Shown here: piece after piece, positions 10,864-20,123 of the stretch
How the letters are laid out: each line of letters starts with the position of its first letter
How positions within the stretch are numbered: the first letter of the stretch is position 1
From: Pseudomonas sp. Irchel 3E13
GTDB lineage: Bacteria > Pseudomonadota > Gammaproteobacteria > Pseudomonadales > Pseudomonadaceae
Length of the DNA: 64,000 bases
Assembly: GCF_900187455.1 (NCBI RefSeq)
Contig: NZ_FYDX01000005.1
Location: forward strand, 124,001-188,000
Reading direction: 5' to 3'
Notes under the pieces: generated by a model
Told to the model about the DNA's origin: nothing
Seen by the model: only the letters and a program-made list of their open reading frames with translations
The model's database searches: none
Position numbers and translations under genes: made by a program

Positions 10864-11391
10864 ATGACCCGTCTTCGCGCCCTCTGCACGGCTGTCGCGC
10901 TGGTTTGCGCCAGCGGCCAGGTTTTCGCCGATGCCGCCAGCCACGCTGCCAATGCCGAGAAATTCCTCGTGCTGGCGCACGCCGACAAGCTCGGAACCCC
11001 GGTCTACATGCAGGTTCAGCAGATGTTCGGTCAGCGCTTCGAGCAGACCAAAGCTCCTGCTTCGAAGAAATCCGTGCTCGACAGCTACCAGGCCAAGGCC
11101 AACGCTGCGCTGGATAACGCCATCGGCTGGAACAAGCTCAAGCCAGACATGATCAAGCTGTACACCAGCAACTTCACCGAGAGCGAACTGAAAGACCTGG
11201 TGGCCTTCTACCAGTCGCCACTGGGCAAGAAAGTCCTGGAAACCATGCCTCGTGTGACCCAGCAATCGGCCCAACTGACCCAGCAGAAGCTGGAAAGCGC
11301 GGTGCCGGTGGTCAACAAGCTGCTGGATGACATGACCAAGGAACTCGACCCGAACGCCGGCAAAGCCGCCGCTCCAGCCAAGAAGCCGTAA
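10864..11391 (+). CDS. DUF2059 domain-containing secreted protein
   Basis: A 175-residue protein with a clear Sec signal peptide (basic MTRLR start, hydrophobic stretch, cleavage likely after VFA at about residue 22), so it should be periplasmic. The mature part contains the DUF2059 helical domain, recognisable from LYTSNFTESELKDLVAFYQSPLGKK (residues about 100-125) and KVLETMP; the C-terminus is Ala/Lys/Pro-rich. The molecular role of the family is unknown. It is followed 12 bases later by a bolA gene, and the two look co-transcribed. AAGGAA precedes the ATG. Confidence 0.85.
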   Translation: MTRLRALCTAVALVCASGQVFADAASHAANAEKFLVLAHADKLGTPVYMQVQQMFGQRFEQTKAPASKKSVLDSYQAKANAALDNAIGWNKLKPDMIKLYTSNFTESELKDLVAFYQSPLGKKVLETMPRVTQQSAQLTQQKLESAVPVVNKLLDDMTKELDPNAGKAAAPAKKP

Positions 11392-11403
11392 GCGGGGCCG
11401 TTC

Positions 11404-11703
11404 ATGTCGATGCAGCAGAAAATCGAACAGAGCCTTCAAGCACTGGCCCCCCAGCACCTGCAGGTGCTGGACGAGAGCCACATGCACAGCCGTGGCGTGG
11501 ACACCCACTACAAGGCGGTGCTGGTCAGTGAGCAATTCGAAGGCCTGAACAGCGTCAAGCGGCACCAGAAGGTCTACGCCACCCTCGGCGACCTGATGGG
11601 CCAGTTCCATGCGCTGGCGTTGCACACCTACACCCCGCAGGAATGGGAAAAAGTCGGCAGCGCGCCGGCGTCGCCCACCTGCGCCGGAGGCAGCAAGCAC
11701 TGA
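11404..11703 (+). CDS. bolA: BolA family protein
   Basis: A 99-residue member of the BolA family with the conserved order SHMHSRGVDTHYKAVLVS, then KRHQKVYATLGDL, and FHALALHTYTPQEW near the C-terminus. BolA proteins bind monothiol glutaredoxins through a shared iron-sulfur cluster and affect cell shape, stress survival and transcription; His residues in the loop are the cluster ligands. Which BolA subtype this is cannot be fixed, but the FHALAL-HTYTPQEW end is of the BolA rather than the IbaG/YrbA type. It forms a short unit with the upstream DUF2059 gene and is followed by an intrinsic terminator. Confidence 0.9.
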   Translation: MSMQQKIEQSLQALAPQHLQVLDESHMHSRGVDTHYKAVLVSEQFEGLNSVKRHQKVYATLGDLMGQFHALALHTYTPQEWEKVGSAPASPTCAGGSKH

Positions 11704-11735
11704 TTTCAAATTCAGGTTTTGCTAGAATCCGCACC

Positions 11736-11760
11736 CGCGCCGCTTGTCGGCGCGTTTTTA
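11736..11760 (+). terminator. intrinsic terminator after bolA
   Basis: CGCGCCG and CGGCGCG pair perfectly (11736-11742 with 11748-11754) around CTTGT, followed directly by TTTTTA and further T-rich sequence. It ends the DUF2059-bolA unit before trhO. Confidence 0.8.
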
Positions 11761-11818
11761 TTTGTATTTTTTGACCCGGTCCGCCCTTTACGAGGGTGAC
11801 CACTGGAGAGTTGCAAGC

Positions 11819-12754
11819 ATGACCCAATCCATTGTCGTGGCGGCGCTGTACAAGTTCGTCACCCTCGAAGACTACGTCGAGCTGCGCGAGCCGCTGCTGG
11901 CCTGCATGGAAGCCAACGGTGTCAAAGGCACCCTGCTGCTGGCCGAAGAAGGCATCAACGGCACGGTTTCCGCCACCCGCGAAGGCATAGATGGCCTGTT
12001 GACGTGGCTGCGCAATGACCCGCGCCTGGTGGATGTCGACCATAAAGAGTCGTACTGCGACGAACAGCCGTTCTACCGCACCAAGGTCAAGCTGAAGAAA
12101 GAGATCGTCACCCTGGGCGTGCCAGGTGTGGACCCGAACAAGGCGGTCGGCACCTACATCGAGCCCCAGGACTGGAACGCCATCATCAGCGACCCGGAAG
12201 TCCTGCTGATCGATACCCGCAACGATTACGAAGTGGCCATCGGCACCTTCGAAGGTGCGATCGATCCGAAGACCACGTCCTTCCGCGAGTTCCCCGACTA
12301 CATCAAGGCCAACTTCGACCCGTCGCGGCACAAGAAGGTCGCCATGTTCTGCACCGGTGGCATCCGTTGCGAAAAGGCCTCCAGCTATATGCTCGGTGAG
12401 GGTTTCGAAGAGGTCTATCATCTTAAAGGCGGGATCCTGAAATACCTTGAAGAGGTGCCTCAGGAGCAGAGCAAGTGGCAGGGCGACTGCTTCGTCTTCG
12501 ACAACCGGGTCACCGTGCGTCACGACCTCAGTGAAGGCGACTACGACCAGTGCCACGCCTGCCGCCACCCGATCAACGCCGACGAGCGGGCCTCGGAGCA
12601 CTATTCGCCAGGTATCAGTTGCCCGCATTGCTGGGACAGCCTGAGCGAGAAGACGCGCCGCAGCGCCATCGACCGGCAGAAACAGATCGAACTGGCCAAG
12701 GCCCGCAACCAGCCGCACCCGATCGGGTTCAACTACCGCAAAGCCGAGGTGTGA
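11819..12754 (+). CDS. trhO: tRNA uridine(34) hydroxylase, rhodanese family
   Basis: A 311-residue protein of the YceA/TrhO family, which hydroxylates U34 in an oxygen-dependent step toward 5-carboxymethoxyuridine/methoxyuridine in tRNA. The N-terminal ~100 residues are the family-specific acylphosphatase-like domain, followed by a rhodanese domain with the active Cys in [14 protein letters not shown]-terminal pair of motifs, CHACRHP and CPHCWD, could bind zinc. The start is the ATG at 11819 ([14 protein letters not shown]), which fits the family; upstream in-frame codons run back through the bolA terminator. The next gene begins 3 bases after the stop. Confidence 0.92.
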   Translation: MTQSIVVAALYKFVTLEDYVELREPLLACMEANGVKGTLLLAEEGINGTVSATREGIDGLLTWLRNDPRLVDVDHKESYCDEQPFYRTKVKLKKEIVTLGVPGVDPNKAVGTYIEPQDWNAIISDPEVLLIDTRNDYEVAIGTFEGAIDPKTTSFREFPDYIKANFDPSRHKKVAMFCTGGIRCEKASSYMLGEGFEEVYHLKGGILKYLEEVPQEQSKWQGDCFVFDNRVTVRHDLSEGDYDQCHACRHPINADERASEHYSPGISCPHCWDSLSEKTRRSAIDRQKQIELAKARNQPHPIGFNYRKAEV

Positions 12755-12757
12755 TTC

Positions 12758-13390
12758 ATGACCGCTCGCCTGCTCTACGTCATGGACCCGATGTGCTCCT
12801 GGTGCTGGGGATTCGCCCCGGTGGCCAGCGCCTTGATCGCCCAGGCCGGGCAGGCGGGGGTTGAAACCCATCTGGTGGCTGGCGGCCTGCGCAACGGCAG
12901 TTCGCCGCTGGATGCTTCGACGCGGCGCTATATCCTCGAACACTGGCAGGCGGTCAACGAGGCCACCGGCCAGCCGTTCCAGCTCGAGGGCGCGATGCCG
13001 GAAGGCTTCGTCTACGACACCGAGCCGGCCTGCCGCGCGCTGGTCACCGCTCGCAGCCTTGATCCGCAAGCGGTCTGGCCGCTGCTCGGGCTGATCCAGC
13101 AGGCGTTCTACCAGCATGGCGAAGACGTCACCCTGGCGCCGAAGCTGGTGGAACTGGCCGAACAGGCCGGGTTCGACCGCGCGCGTTTCTCCGCAGCCTT
13201 CACCAGTCCCGAGCAGCGCAGTGCCACTGCCGCCGATATCACCTGGGTCCAGGACCTGGGCATCGCCGGATTCCCCACCCTGCTGGCCGAGCGCAACGGC
13301 CAGCTTGCCTTGCTGACCAACGGCTACCAGCCGCTGGAAGCCCTCGAACCGTTGCTGGGTCGCTGGCTGGAGCGGGCCGCTTATGCTTGA
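12758..13390 (+). CDS. DsbA-like thioredoxin-fold protein
   Basis: A 210-residue DsbA/FrnE-type protein. The redox motif CSWC is at the extreme N-terminus (MDPMCSWCWGF), and the cis-Pro region IAGFPTLLAERNG lies near residue 170, so both halves of the thioredoxin active site are intact. There is no signal peptide, unlike periplasmic DsbA, so it is predicted to be cytoplasmic. Its partner is unknown. It lies 3 bases after trhO and overlaps the following ABC transporter by 8 bases, suggesting one transcript of all three genes. Confidence 0.85.
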   Translation: MTARLLYVMDPMCSWCWGFAPVASALIAQAGQAGVETHLVAGGLRNGSSPLDASTRRYILEHWQAVNEATGQPFQLEGAMPEGFVYDTEPACRALVTARSLDPQAVWPLLGLIQQAFYQHGEDVTLAPKLVELAEQAGFDRARFSAAFTSPEQRSATAADITWVQDLGIAGFPTLLAERNGQLALLTNGYQPLEALEPLLGRWLERAAYA

Positions 13391-15215
13391 TCTGCCAGGC
13401 TCGCCCGACCCGGTCCCCGGGCCTGCGGCGGCGCCCGCCGATCGCTTGAGCTGGGCGGAAATCCGCCGCCTGGCCCTTCATCACAAAAAAGCCTTGTGGA
13501 CCGCCAACGGTGTTGCCGTACTGGCGGCGCTGTGCAGCGTGCCGATTCCGCTGTTGCTGCCATTGCTGGTGGACGAAGTGCTGCTGGGTCACGGCGATGC
13601 AGCGCTGAAGTGGATGAACCAGTTGCTGCCGGCCAACTGGCAGGTGGCGGCCGGCTATATCGGCCTGATGTTGGCGTTCACCCTGACCCTGCGCTGCTCC
13701 GCCCTGGCCTTCAACGTGGTCCAGGCCAAGCTGTTCGCCGGGCTGGCCAAGGACATCGTCTACCGCTTGCGTATCCGCCTGATCGAGCGCTTGAAGCGGA
13801 TTTCCCTGAGCGAATACGAAAGCCTCGGCAGCGGCACGGTCACCACGCACCTGGTGACCGACCTGGACACCGTGGACAAATTCGTCGGCGAAACCCTCAG
13901 CCGCTTCCTGGTGGCGGTGCTGACCCTGACCGGCACTGCGGCGATCCTGATCTGGATGCACTGGCAACTGGCGCTGCTGATCCTGCTGTTCAATCCGTTG
14001 GTGATCTTCGCCACGGTGCAGTTGGGCAAGCGGGTCAAGCACCTGAAGAAACTGGAAAACGACAGCACCGCGCGGTTCACCCAGGCGCTGACCGAAACCC
14101 TCGATGCGATCCAGGAAATCCGCGCCGGCAACCGCCAGGGCTATTTCCTCGGCCGCCTCGGTCTGCGCGCCCAGGACGTACGCAACTACGCGGTGGCCTC
14201 GCAGTGGAAGAGCGATGCGAGCAGCCGCGCCAGTGGCCTGCTGTTCCAGTTCGGTATCGATATCTTCCGCGCGGCGGCGATGCTTACCGTGCTGTTCTCC
14301 GACCTCAGCATCGGCCAGATGCTCGCGGTGTTCAGTTACCTGTGGTTCATGATCGGCCCGGTTGAGCAGTTGCTGAACCTGCAATACGCCTACTACGCGG
14401 CGGGCGGCGCGCTGAGCCGGATCAACGAGCTGCTCGCACGGGCCGACGAGCCGCAGTTCCCCGGCGGCACCGATCCCTTCCAGGGCCAGACCACCGTGGG
14501 CATCGAGGTGCGCGGGTTGCGCTTCGGCTACGGCGAGGAGCCGGTGCTGGACCAGTTGAACCTGTCCATCGCCCCCGGCGAGAAGGTTGCGATCGTCGGC
14601 GCCAGCGGCGGCGGCAAAAGTACCCTGGTGCAGCTGTTGCTGGGCTTGTACAGCGCTCAGGCCGGCAGCATCCGTTTCGGCGGCGCGACCCTGCAGGAGA
14701 TCGGTCTGGAAACCCTGCGCGAGAATGTCGCGGTGGTGCTGCAGCACCCGTCGCTGTTCAACGACACGGTACGCGCCAACCTCACCATGGGCCGCGATTG
14801 TTCCGATGACGCCTGCTGGCAGGCGTTGGCCATCGCCCAACTGGACGAAACCATTGGCGCCTTGCCCCAAGGGCTGGACAGCGTGGTCGGCCGTTCGGGC
14901 GTGCGCTTGTCCGGTGGCCAGCGCCAGCGTCTGGCGATTGCGCGGATGGTCCTGGCCGAGCCCAAGGTGGTGATTCTCGACGAGGCCACTTCGGCCCTCG
15001 ACGCGGCGACTGAATACAACCTGCATGTCGCCTTGACGCGCTTCCTCAGTGCCCGCACCACGCTGATCATTGCCCACCGCTTGTCGGCGGTGAAACAGGC
15101 CGATCGCGTGCTGGTGTTCGACGGTGGTCATGTGGCCGAGGATGGTGGCCATCAGCAGCTGATCGCCGAGGGCGGCCTGTACGCCAAGCTCTATGGGCAT
15201 TTGCAGCAAAGCTGA
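13383..15215 (+). CDS. ABC transporter, fused permease and ATPase (MsbA-like exporter)
   Basis: A 610-residue half-transporter. About 30-330 is the six-helix membrane domain (ALCSVPIPLLLPLLVDEVLLG, IGLMLAFTLTLRC, LAVFSYLWFMIGPVEQLL). The C-terminal nucleotide-binding domain shows Walker A GASGGGKST, the signature RLSGGQRQRLAIARM, Walker B VVILDEATSALD and the H-loop AHRLSAV. The fused layout and active-site set are those of homodimeric exporters of the MsbA/peptide/drug type. The cargo is unknown. It overlaps the DsbA-like gene by 8 bases and so is probably translated in concert with it. Confidence 0.88.
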   Translation: MLDLPGSPDPVPGPAAAPADRLSWAEIRRLALHHKKALWTANGVAVLAALCSVPIPLLLPLLVDEVLLGHGDAALKWMNQLLPANWQVAAGYIGLMLAFTLTLRCSALAFNVVQAKLFAGLAKDIVYRLRIRLIERLKRISLSEYESLGSGTVTTHLVTDLDTVDKFVGETLSRFLVAVLTLTGTAAILIWMHWQLALLILLFNPLVIFATVQLGKRVKHLKKLENDSTARFTQALTETLDAIQEIRAGNRQGYFLGRLGLRAQDVRNYAVASQWKSDASSRASGLLFQFGIDIFRAAAMLTVLFSDLSIGQMLAVFSYLWFMIGPVEQLLNLQYAYYAAGGALSRINELLARADEPQFPGGTDPFQGQTTVGIEVRGLRFGYGEEPVLDQLNLSIAPGEKVAIVGASGGGKSTLVQLLLGLYSAQAGSIRFGGATLQEIGLETLRENVAVVLQHPSLFNDTVRANLTMGRDCSDDACWQALAIAQLDETIGALPQGLDSVVGRSGVRLSGGQRQRLAIARMVLAEPKVVILDEATSALDAATEYNLHVALTRFLSARTTLIIAHRLSAVKQADRVLVFDGGHVAEDGGHQQLIAEGGLYAKLYGHLQQS

Positions 15216-15329
15216 TAGCGACATCATGTAGTGCGGTGTCAGAAATCTCTTATTGCCATGAAGGCAAATGGCCTAGTCTGTGAAAACAACGGGGTGAGTC
15301 ACGTCACCGGCTATGCCGCAAGGGACTTC

Positions 15330-17789
15330 ATGAAGGGAAAACGGACGCTCGGAGCACCCAGTTTGCTGGGGCTCATCTGGCCATTTGTAGCCGTCGTGCT
15401 GTTCCAGGCATTGCTGGGCGGTATCAGCCTTTATGCGATGTCGGCCATGCGCGCGTACGTCGGCGGTGAAAGCCTCTGGTCCAAGGGCCAGAAAGACGCG
15501 ATCTACTACCTGAGCCTGTACGTCGACAGCCGCGACGAAGAAAACTTCCGCAAATACCAACAAGCCCTGGCCATTCCCCAGGGCAGCCATCGCCTGCGCC
15601 TGGCGCTTGATCTTCAGCCTCCTGACCTGGAGGCCGCGCGTCAGGGCATTCTCGCCGGCGGCAATCACCCGGACGACGTGCCGAGCATCATCTGGTTCTA
15701 CCTCAACTTCCGTCATGTCAGTTACATGGACCAGGCCATCGGCCTATGGCAGGTGGGCGACGGTTTCCTGGAGGAACTCGATACCCTGGCCGGTGAAATC
15801 CATCAGGGCATCGCCAACAGCCGGGCCACGCCCCGCGACCTGGCGGACTGGAAACGTCGTATCGTGCTGATCAACGAAGCCGTGACGCCCGCGGCCCGCG
15901 CCTTCAGCGACGCGCTGGGCGAAGGTTCGCGGATGTTGCTGCGCTTGTTGCTGGTGACCAACCTGGCCACCGCGCTGTTCCTGATCGCCCTGGCCTGGTT
16001 GCGCTCGAGCAAGTTGCTGGCCCAGCGCCAGGCCTTCGCCAGCGCCCTGCAGGTCGAGAAGGAGCGGGCGCAGATCACCCTGGCCTCGATTGGCGACGGG
16101 GTGATTACCACCGATGTCGAAGGCTGCATCGTCTACATGAACGCCGCCGCCGAGCACCTGACCCACTGGGATGCCAGCCATGCCCATGGCCTGCCGCTCG
16201 CGGCGTTGTTCAGCGTGCTCGACGACAACGCCGAAAAGGACAACCTGACCCTCACCGAGCACATCCTCAGCGGCGCCCTGCGTGGGGGCAGCGAGCATAT
16301 CCGTCTGATCCAGCGTCTGGATGGCAGCACGGTTTCGGTGGCGCTGGTCGGGGCGCCGATCATGAGCGAAGGGCGGGTCAGCGGTATCGTGCTGGTGCTG
16401 CATGACATGACCCAGGAGCGGCAGTACATCGCCAACCTGTCCTGGCAGGCGACCCACGACGCCTTGACCGGGCTGGCCAACCGCCGTGAGTTCGAATATC
16501 GCCTGGAGCAGGCGTTGACCGATCTGGCCCGTCAGGCTGGGCGGCATTCGCTGATGTTCCTCGACCTCGACCAGTTCAAGGTGGTCAACGACACCAGCGG
16601 TCATGCCGCTGGCGATGAGTTGCTGCGGCATATCTGCGCGGTGCTGCAATCGGTGTTGCGCGAGGGTGATGTGCTGGCGCGGCTGGGCGGCGACGAGTTC
16701 GGGGTGCTGCTGCAGAACTACCCGCCCGAGCAGGCCGAGCGGATTGCCGAGAACCTGCGCCAGGCGGTGCAGAGTCTGCACTTCGTGTGGAAAGGGCGGC
16801 CGTTCATGAATACCGTGAGCGTCGGCCTGGTGCACTTGAACCAGGCGCCGGACTCACTGGAAGCAGCGCTGCGGGCTGCCGACATGGCCTGCTACATGGC
16901 CAAGGAAAAAGGCCGCAACCGGGTCCAGCTCTACCATGCGGACGACACCGAGTTGTCGGTGCGCTTCGGCGAGATGGCCTGGATCCAGCGCCTGCACATC
17001 GCGCTGGAGGAAAACCGCTTCTGTCTGTACGCCCAGGAAATTGCCGCGCTCGCTCCTGGAGACCATGGCGGTGGGCACCTTGAGATTCTTCTGCGCCTGC
17101 ATGACGAAAGCGGGCTGATCATTCAGCCCGACAGCTTCATCCCGGCGGCCGAGCGCTTCGGCCTGATCACCGCGCTGGACCGCTGGGTAGTGCGCAGCGT
17201 CTTCACGATCATTCGCGAGTGCCTGGACGAAGGGCGTGAAGGTCCGTTGGCCATGTGTTCGATCAACCTTTCCGGCAACAGCATCGGCGACGACAAGTTT
17301 CTCGAATACCTGCATCGGCAGTTCAGTGACTACGGCATTCCGCCTGAATTGATCTGTTTCGAAATAACCGAAACCAGTGCGATTGCCAATCTTGGCAGCG
17401 CGATTCGTTTTATCAACGAATTGAAAGGACTGGGCTGCAAATTCTCGCTGGACGATTTTTGCGCCGGAATGTCGTCGTTCGCGTATTTGAAACATTTGCC
17501 TGTAGACTTCCTGAAGATCGACGGTAGTTTCGTCAAGGATATGCTCGAAGATCCGGTCAACCGGGCGATGGTCGAGGTGATCAACCACATCGGCCACGTC
17601 ATGGGCAAACGCACCGTCGCCGAGTTTGTCGAGACACCGTTGATCCAGCAGGCCTTGCAGGAGATCGGTGTCGACTACGCCCAGGGCTTCCTGATCGAGC
17701 GACCCCAGGTCTTTTCCTGTGCCAGCCTGCAGCGTCAGCGTGACGCCGCCAGGCCCTTGCTGTTCGGGTCGCCGGGGACGCTTCGCTGA
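15330..17789 (+). CDS. membrane-bound PAS-GGDEF-EAL cyclic-di-GMP enzyme
   Basis: About 819 residues. An N-terminal membrane helix (LLGLIWPFVAVVLFQALLGG), a ~200-residue periplasmic sensor part and a second helix (LLLVTNLATALFLIALAWL) lead to a PAS domain, then GGDEF and EAL domains. GGDEF is intact at 453-457 and is preceded by the inhibitory-site pattern RxxD five residues upstream (REGD). The EAL motif reads EIL, but the downstream LSGN, FEITE, DDFCAG, KIDGSF and AEFVE elements retain their acidic and Lys residues. The protein may therefore both make and break c-di-GMP. The start at 15330 follows AAGGGA; 33 upstream in-frame codons lack a ribosome site. Confidence 0.9.
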   Translation: MKGKRTLGAPSLLGLIWPFVAVVLFQALLGGISLYAMSAMRAYVGGESLWSKGQKDAIYYLSLYVDSRDEENFRKYQQALAIPQGSHRLRLALDLQPPDLEAARQGILAGGNHPDDVPSIIWFYLNFRHVSYMDQAIGLWQVGDGFLEELDTLAGEIHQGIANSRATPRDLADWKRRIVLINEAVTPAARAFSDALGEGSRMLLRLLLVTNLATALFLIALAWLRSSKLLAQRQAFASALQVEKERAQITLASIGDGVITTDVEGCIVYMNAAAEHLTHWDASHAHGLPLAALFSVLDDNAEKDNLTLTEHILSGALRGGSEHIRLIQRLDGSTVSVALVGAPIMSEGRVSGIVLVLHDMTQERQYIANLSWQATHDALTGLANRREFEYRLEQALTDLARQAGRHSLMFLDLDQFKVVNDTSGHAAGDELLRHICAVLQSVLREGDVLARLGGDEFGVLLQNYPPEQAERIAENLRQAVQSLHFVWKGRPFMNTVSVGLVHLNQAPDSLEAALRAADMACYMAKEKGRNRVQLYHADDTELSVRFGEMAWIQRLHIALEENRFCLYAQEIAALAPGDHGGGHLEILLRLHDESGLIIQPDSFIPAAERFGLITALDRWVVRSVFTIIRECLDEGREGPLAMCSINLSGNSIGDDKFLEYLHRQFSDYGIPPELICFEITETSAIANLGSAIRFINELKGLGCKFSLDDFCAGMSSFAYLKHLPVDFLKIDGSFVKDMLEDPVNRAMVEVINHIGHVMGKRTVAEFVETPLIQQALQEIGVDYAQGFLIERPQVFSCASLQRQRDAARPLLFGSPGTLR

Positions 17790-17826
17790 CGCTCACTTTC
17801 CAGATCACAAGGACAAGGAGCTGACA

Positions 17827-18621
17827 GTGACTGATGCGTTTATTCGGACAGGTCCATTGATGGACGCCGCAAGTTATCCCCTCTGGGCCCAGCGCCTGAT
17901 CCAGGAATGCAGCGCCAGCAAGCGCAGGGTGGTGGAGCACGAGCTCTACCAGCGCATGCGCGACGGCCGCCTGGGCAGCGCGACCATGCACCAATACCTG
18001 ATCGGGGGTTGGCCAGTGGTCGAGCAATTCTCCGTGTACATGGCCCACAACCTCACCAAGACCCGCTACGCCCGTCATCCTGGCGAAGACATGGCGCGGC
18101 GCTGGCTGATGCGCAACATCCGCGTCGAACTCAACCATGCCGATTACTGGGTGCACTGGTGCGAAGCCCATGGCGTAAGCCTTGACGACTTGCAGGCGCA
18201 GGATGTGCCGGCAGAGTTGCAGGCGCTCAGCGATTGGTGCTGGCACACCTGCACCGCGGATTCGCTGGTGGTGGCCATGGCGGCAACCAACTATGCGATC
18301 GAAGGGGCGGTGGGCGAGTGGTCGGCGGTGGTCTGTGCCACCGGAGCCTATGCCGAGGGTTTCCCCGAGGAAGGCCGCAAGCGCGCCATGAAATGGCTGA
18401 AGATGCATGCCCAGTACGACGATGCCCATCCGTGGGAAGCGCTGGAAATCATCTGTACCCTGGCGGGTAACAGTCCGGGCAAGGCGTTGCAGGTCGAGCT
18501 GAAGCGGGCGATCTGCAAGAGCTACGACTATATGTACCTGTTCCTGGAGCGTTGCATGCAACTGGAACAGGCCGAGTCGCGCCAGGGCGTGCGCTTGCGC
18601 AGCGCCCTGGGGCAGGGTTGA
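17827..18621 (+). CDS. TenA/PqqC-fold iron-containing redox-like protein
   Basis: A 264-residue all-helical protein of the TenA/PqqC (heme-oxygenase-like) superfamily. Conserved features are MHQYLIGGWPVVEQF, RNIRVELNHADYW with its E and H ligands, and MKMHAQYDDAHPWEALEI near the C-terminus, whose His/Asp pattern fits a metal site. Members act on thiamine pyrimidines, PQQ precursors or other substrates; nothing in the neighbourhood decides between them. The start is a GTG at 17827, chosen because AAGGAG lies 6 bases upstream. It follows the GGDEF-EAL gene by 37 bases and converges on yciK. Confidence 0.8.
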   Translation: MTDAFIRTGPLMDAASYPLWAQRLIQECSASKRRVVEHELYQRMRDGRLGSATMHQYLIGGWPVVEQFSVYMAHNLTKTRYARHPGEDMARRWLMRNIRVELNHADYWVHWCEAHGVSLDDLQAQDVPAELQALSDWCWHTCTADSLVVAMAATNYAIEGAVGEWSAVVCATGAYAEGFPEEGRKRAMKWLKMHAQYDDAHPWEALEIICTLAGNSPGKALQVELKRAICKSYDYMYLFLERCMQLEQAESRQGVRLRSALGQG

Positions 18622-18624
18622 GGC

Positions 18625-19365
18625 TTACTGGGCGTTGAACGCCTGACCGTTGACCCCGGTGCTGTCCGGGCCCATCAGGTAGAGGTAGACCGGCATGATG
18701 GCCTCGGGCAGCGGATTGTCCTGCGGGTTTTCGGCCGGGTACGCCTGGGCGCGCATGCTGGTACGGGTGGCGCCCGGGTTCACGCTGTTGGACCGCACCG
18801 GGGCAACGCCCTCCAGTTCGTCCGCCAGGGTCTGCATCAGGCCCTCGGTGGCGAACTTCGATACGCCATAAGCGCCCCAGTAGGCGCGGCCCTTGCGGCC
18901 GACGCTGCTGGAGGTGAACACCACCGACGCATCTTCCGACAGCTTCAGCAGCGGCAGCAGGGTCTGGGTCAGCATGAACATCGCGTTGACGTTGATGTGC
19001 ATGACGCGCATGAAGTTATCGCCGGACAACTGCTCCAGCGGCGTACGCGGGCCAATGATCGACGCGTTGTGCAGCAGCCCGTCGATACGGCCGAAAGCGT
19101 TCTCGACCATCACCGCCAGCTCGTCGTACTGATGCGGCAGGGCAGTTTCCAGGTTGAACGGGATAACCACCGGTTGTGGATGGCCGGCGGCTTCGATTTC
19201 GTCGTAGACCGCGCTCAGGTTGGCTTCGGTCTTGCCCAGCAACAGCACGGTGGCGCCATGGGCAGCAAAGGCCTTGGCTGCAGCCGCGCCGATCCCGCGA
19301 CCGGCGCCGGTGACCATGATGACCCGGCCGTTGAGCAGGTCAGGGCGAGCGGAATAGTCGAACAT
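18625..19365 (-). CDS. yciK: YciK-type short-chain dehydrogenase
   Basis: A 246-residue SDR oxidoreductase. The NAD(P) loop is VTGAGRGIGAAAAKAF, NNAS-equivalent is LHNASIIGPRTPL, and the catalytic Ser and YxxxK appear as FTSSSVGRKGRAYWGAYGVSK. The natural substrate of YciK is not known. In pseudomonads the gene sits beside mupP and ubiG, as here, and all three are read leftwards. An 80-base gap separates it from mupP. Confidence 0.9.
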   Translation of the reverse strand: MFDYSARPDLLNGRVIMVTGAGRGIGAAAAKAFAAHGATVLLLGKTEANLSAVYDEIEAAGHPQPVVIPFNLETALPHQYDELAVMVENAFGRIDGLLHNASIIGPRTPLEQLSGDNFMRVMHINVNAMFMLTQTLLPLLKLSEDASVVFTSSSVGRKGRAYWGAYGVSKFATEGLMQTLADELEGVAPVRSNSVNPGATRTSMRAQAYPAENPQDNPLPEAIMPVYLYLMGPDSTGVNGQAFNAQ

Positions 19366-19445
19366 GAGGAATGCCTCGAAAGAATGGCTTCAATCGCCAA
19401 CAGGCCGGCGTCGCGGCCGGCCTGCCTGGCGGATGGGTGCGGGGA

Positions 19446-20123
19446 TCAGCAGCTGCAAAGGGCGCTGTCGAGCACCTTGCGCAGTTCCAGGGGATGGTCG
19501 ACCACCACATCCGCGCCCCAGTTGTTGGGGTTGTCCTCTGGATGAATATAGCCGTAGCGCACTGCGGCGGTACGGGTGCCGGCATCCCGGCCGGACTCGA
19601 TGTCGCGCAGGTCGTCGCCGACGAACAGCACGCTGGCCGGGTCCAGGTCGAGGGTCTTGCAGGCGAGGATCAGCGGCTCTGGGTCGGGCTTGCTGTTCTT
19701 CACGTGATCCGGGCAGATCAGCAGGGACGAGCGTTCGGCCAGGCCCAGGCGCTGCATGATCGGTTCGGCGAAGCGCACCGGTTTGTTGGTGACCACGCCC
19801 CACAGCAGATTGCCGCGCTCGATGTCGGCGAGCAGCTCGGCCATGCCGTCGAACAGTTTGCTGTGCACCGCGCAGTCGCGCTGGTAACGCTCGAGGAACT
19901 CCAGGCGCAGGGCTTCGAATTCAGCCGCCTCGGGGTCCATGTCGAACGTCGCCGCGACCATTGCCCGGGCACCGCCGGAAATCACGTCGCGGATCCGCTT
20001 GTCGTCGATCGCCGGCAGGCCGCGCTCGGCGAGCATCGCCTGGCAGATGGCGATGAAATCCGGCGCCGTGTCGAGCAGGGTGCCGTCCATGTCGAAAAGT
20101 ACTGCTCGCAAACGCATGCTCAT
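19446..20123 (-). CDS. mupP: N-acetylmuramic acid 6-phosphate phosphatase
   Basis: A 225-residue HAD hydrolase. Motif [14 protein letters not shown], motif II VTNKPV and motif [17 protein letters not shown] are all present, with the nucleophile in DxDGT. It resembles phosphoglycolate phosphatase, but its position between ubiG and yciK is that of MupP, known in P. aeruginosa and P. putida to dephosphorylate MurNAc-6-P in the recycling route that bypasses de novo UDP-MurNAc synthesis and gives intrinsic fosfomycin tolerance. Start and ubiG stop overlap by 4 bases; a second in-frame ATG lies two codons in. Confidence 0.88.
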   Translation of the reverse strand: MSMRLRAVLFDMDGTLLDTAPDFIAICQAMLAERGLPAIDDKRIRDVISGGARAMVAATFDMDPEAAEFEALRLEFLERYQRDCAVHSKLFDGMAELLADIERGNLLWGVVTNKPVRFAEPIMQRLGLAERSSLLICPDHVKNSKPDPEPLILACKTLDLDPASVLFVGDDLRDIESGRDAGTRTAAVRYGYIHPEDNPNNWGADVVVDHPLELRKVLDSALCSC

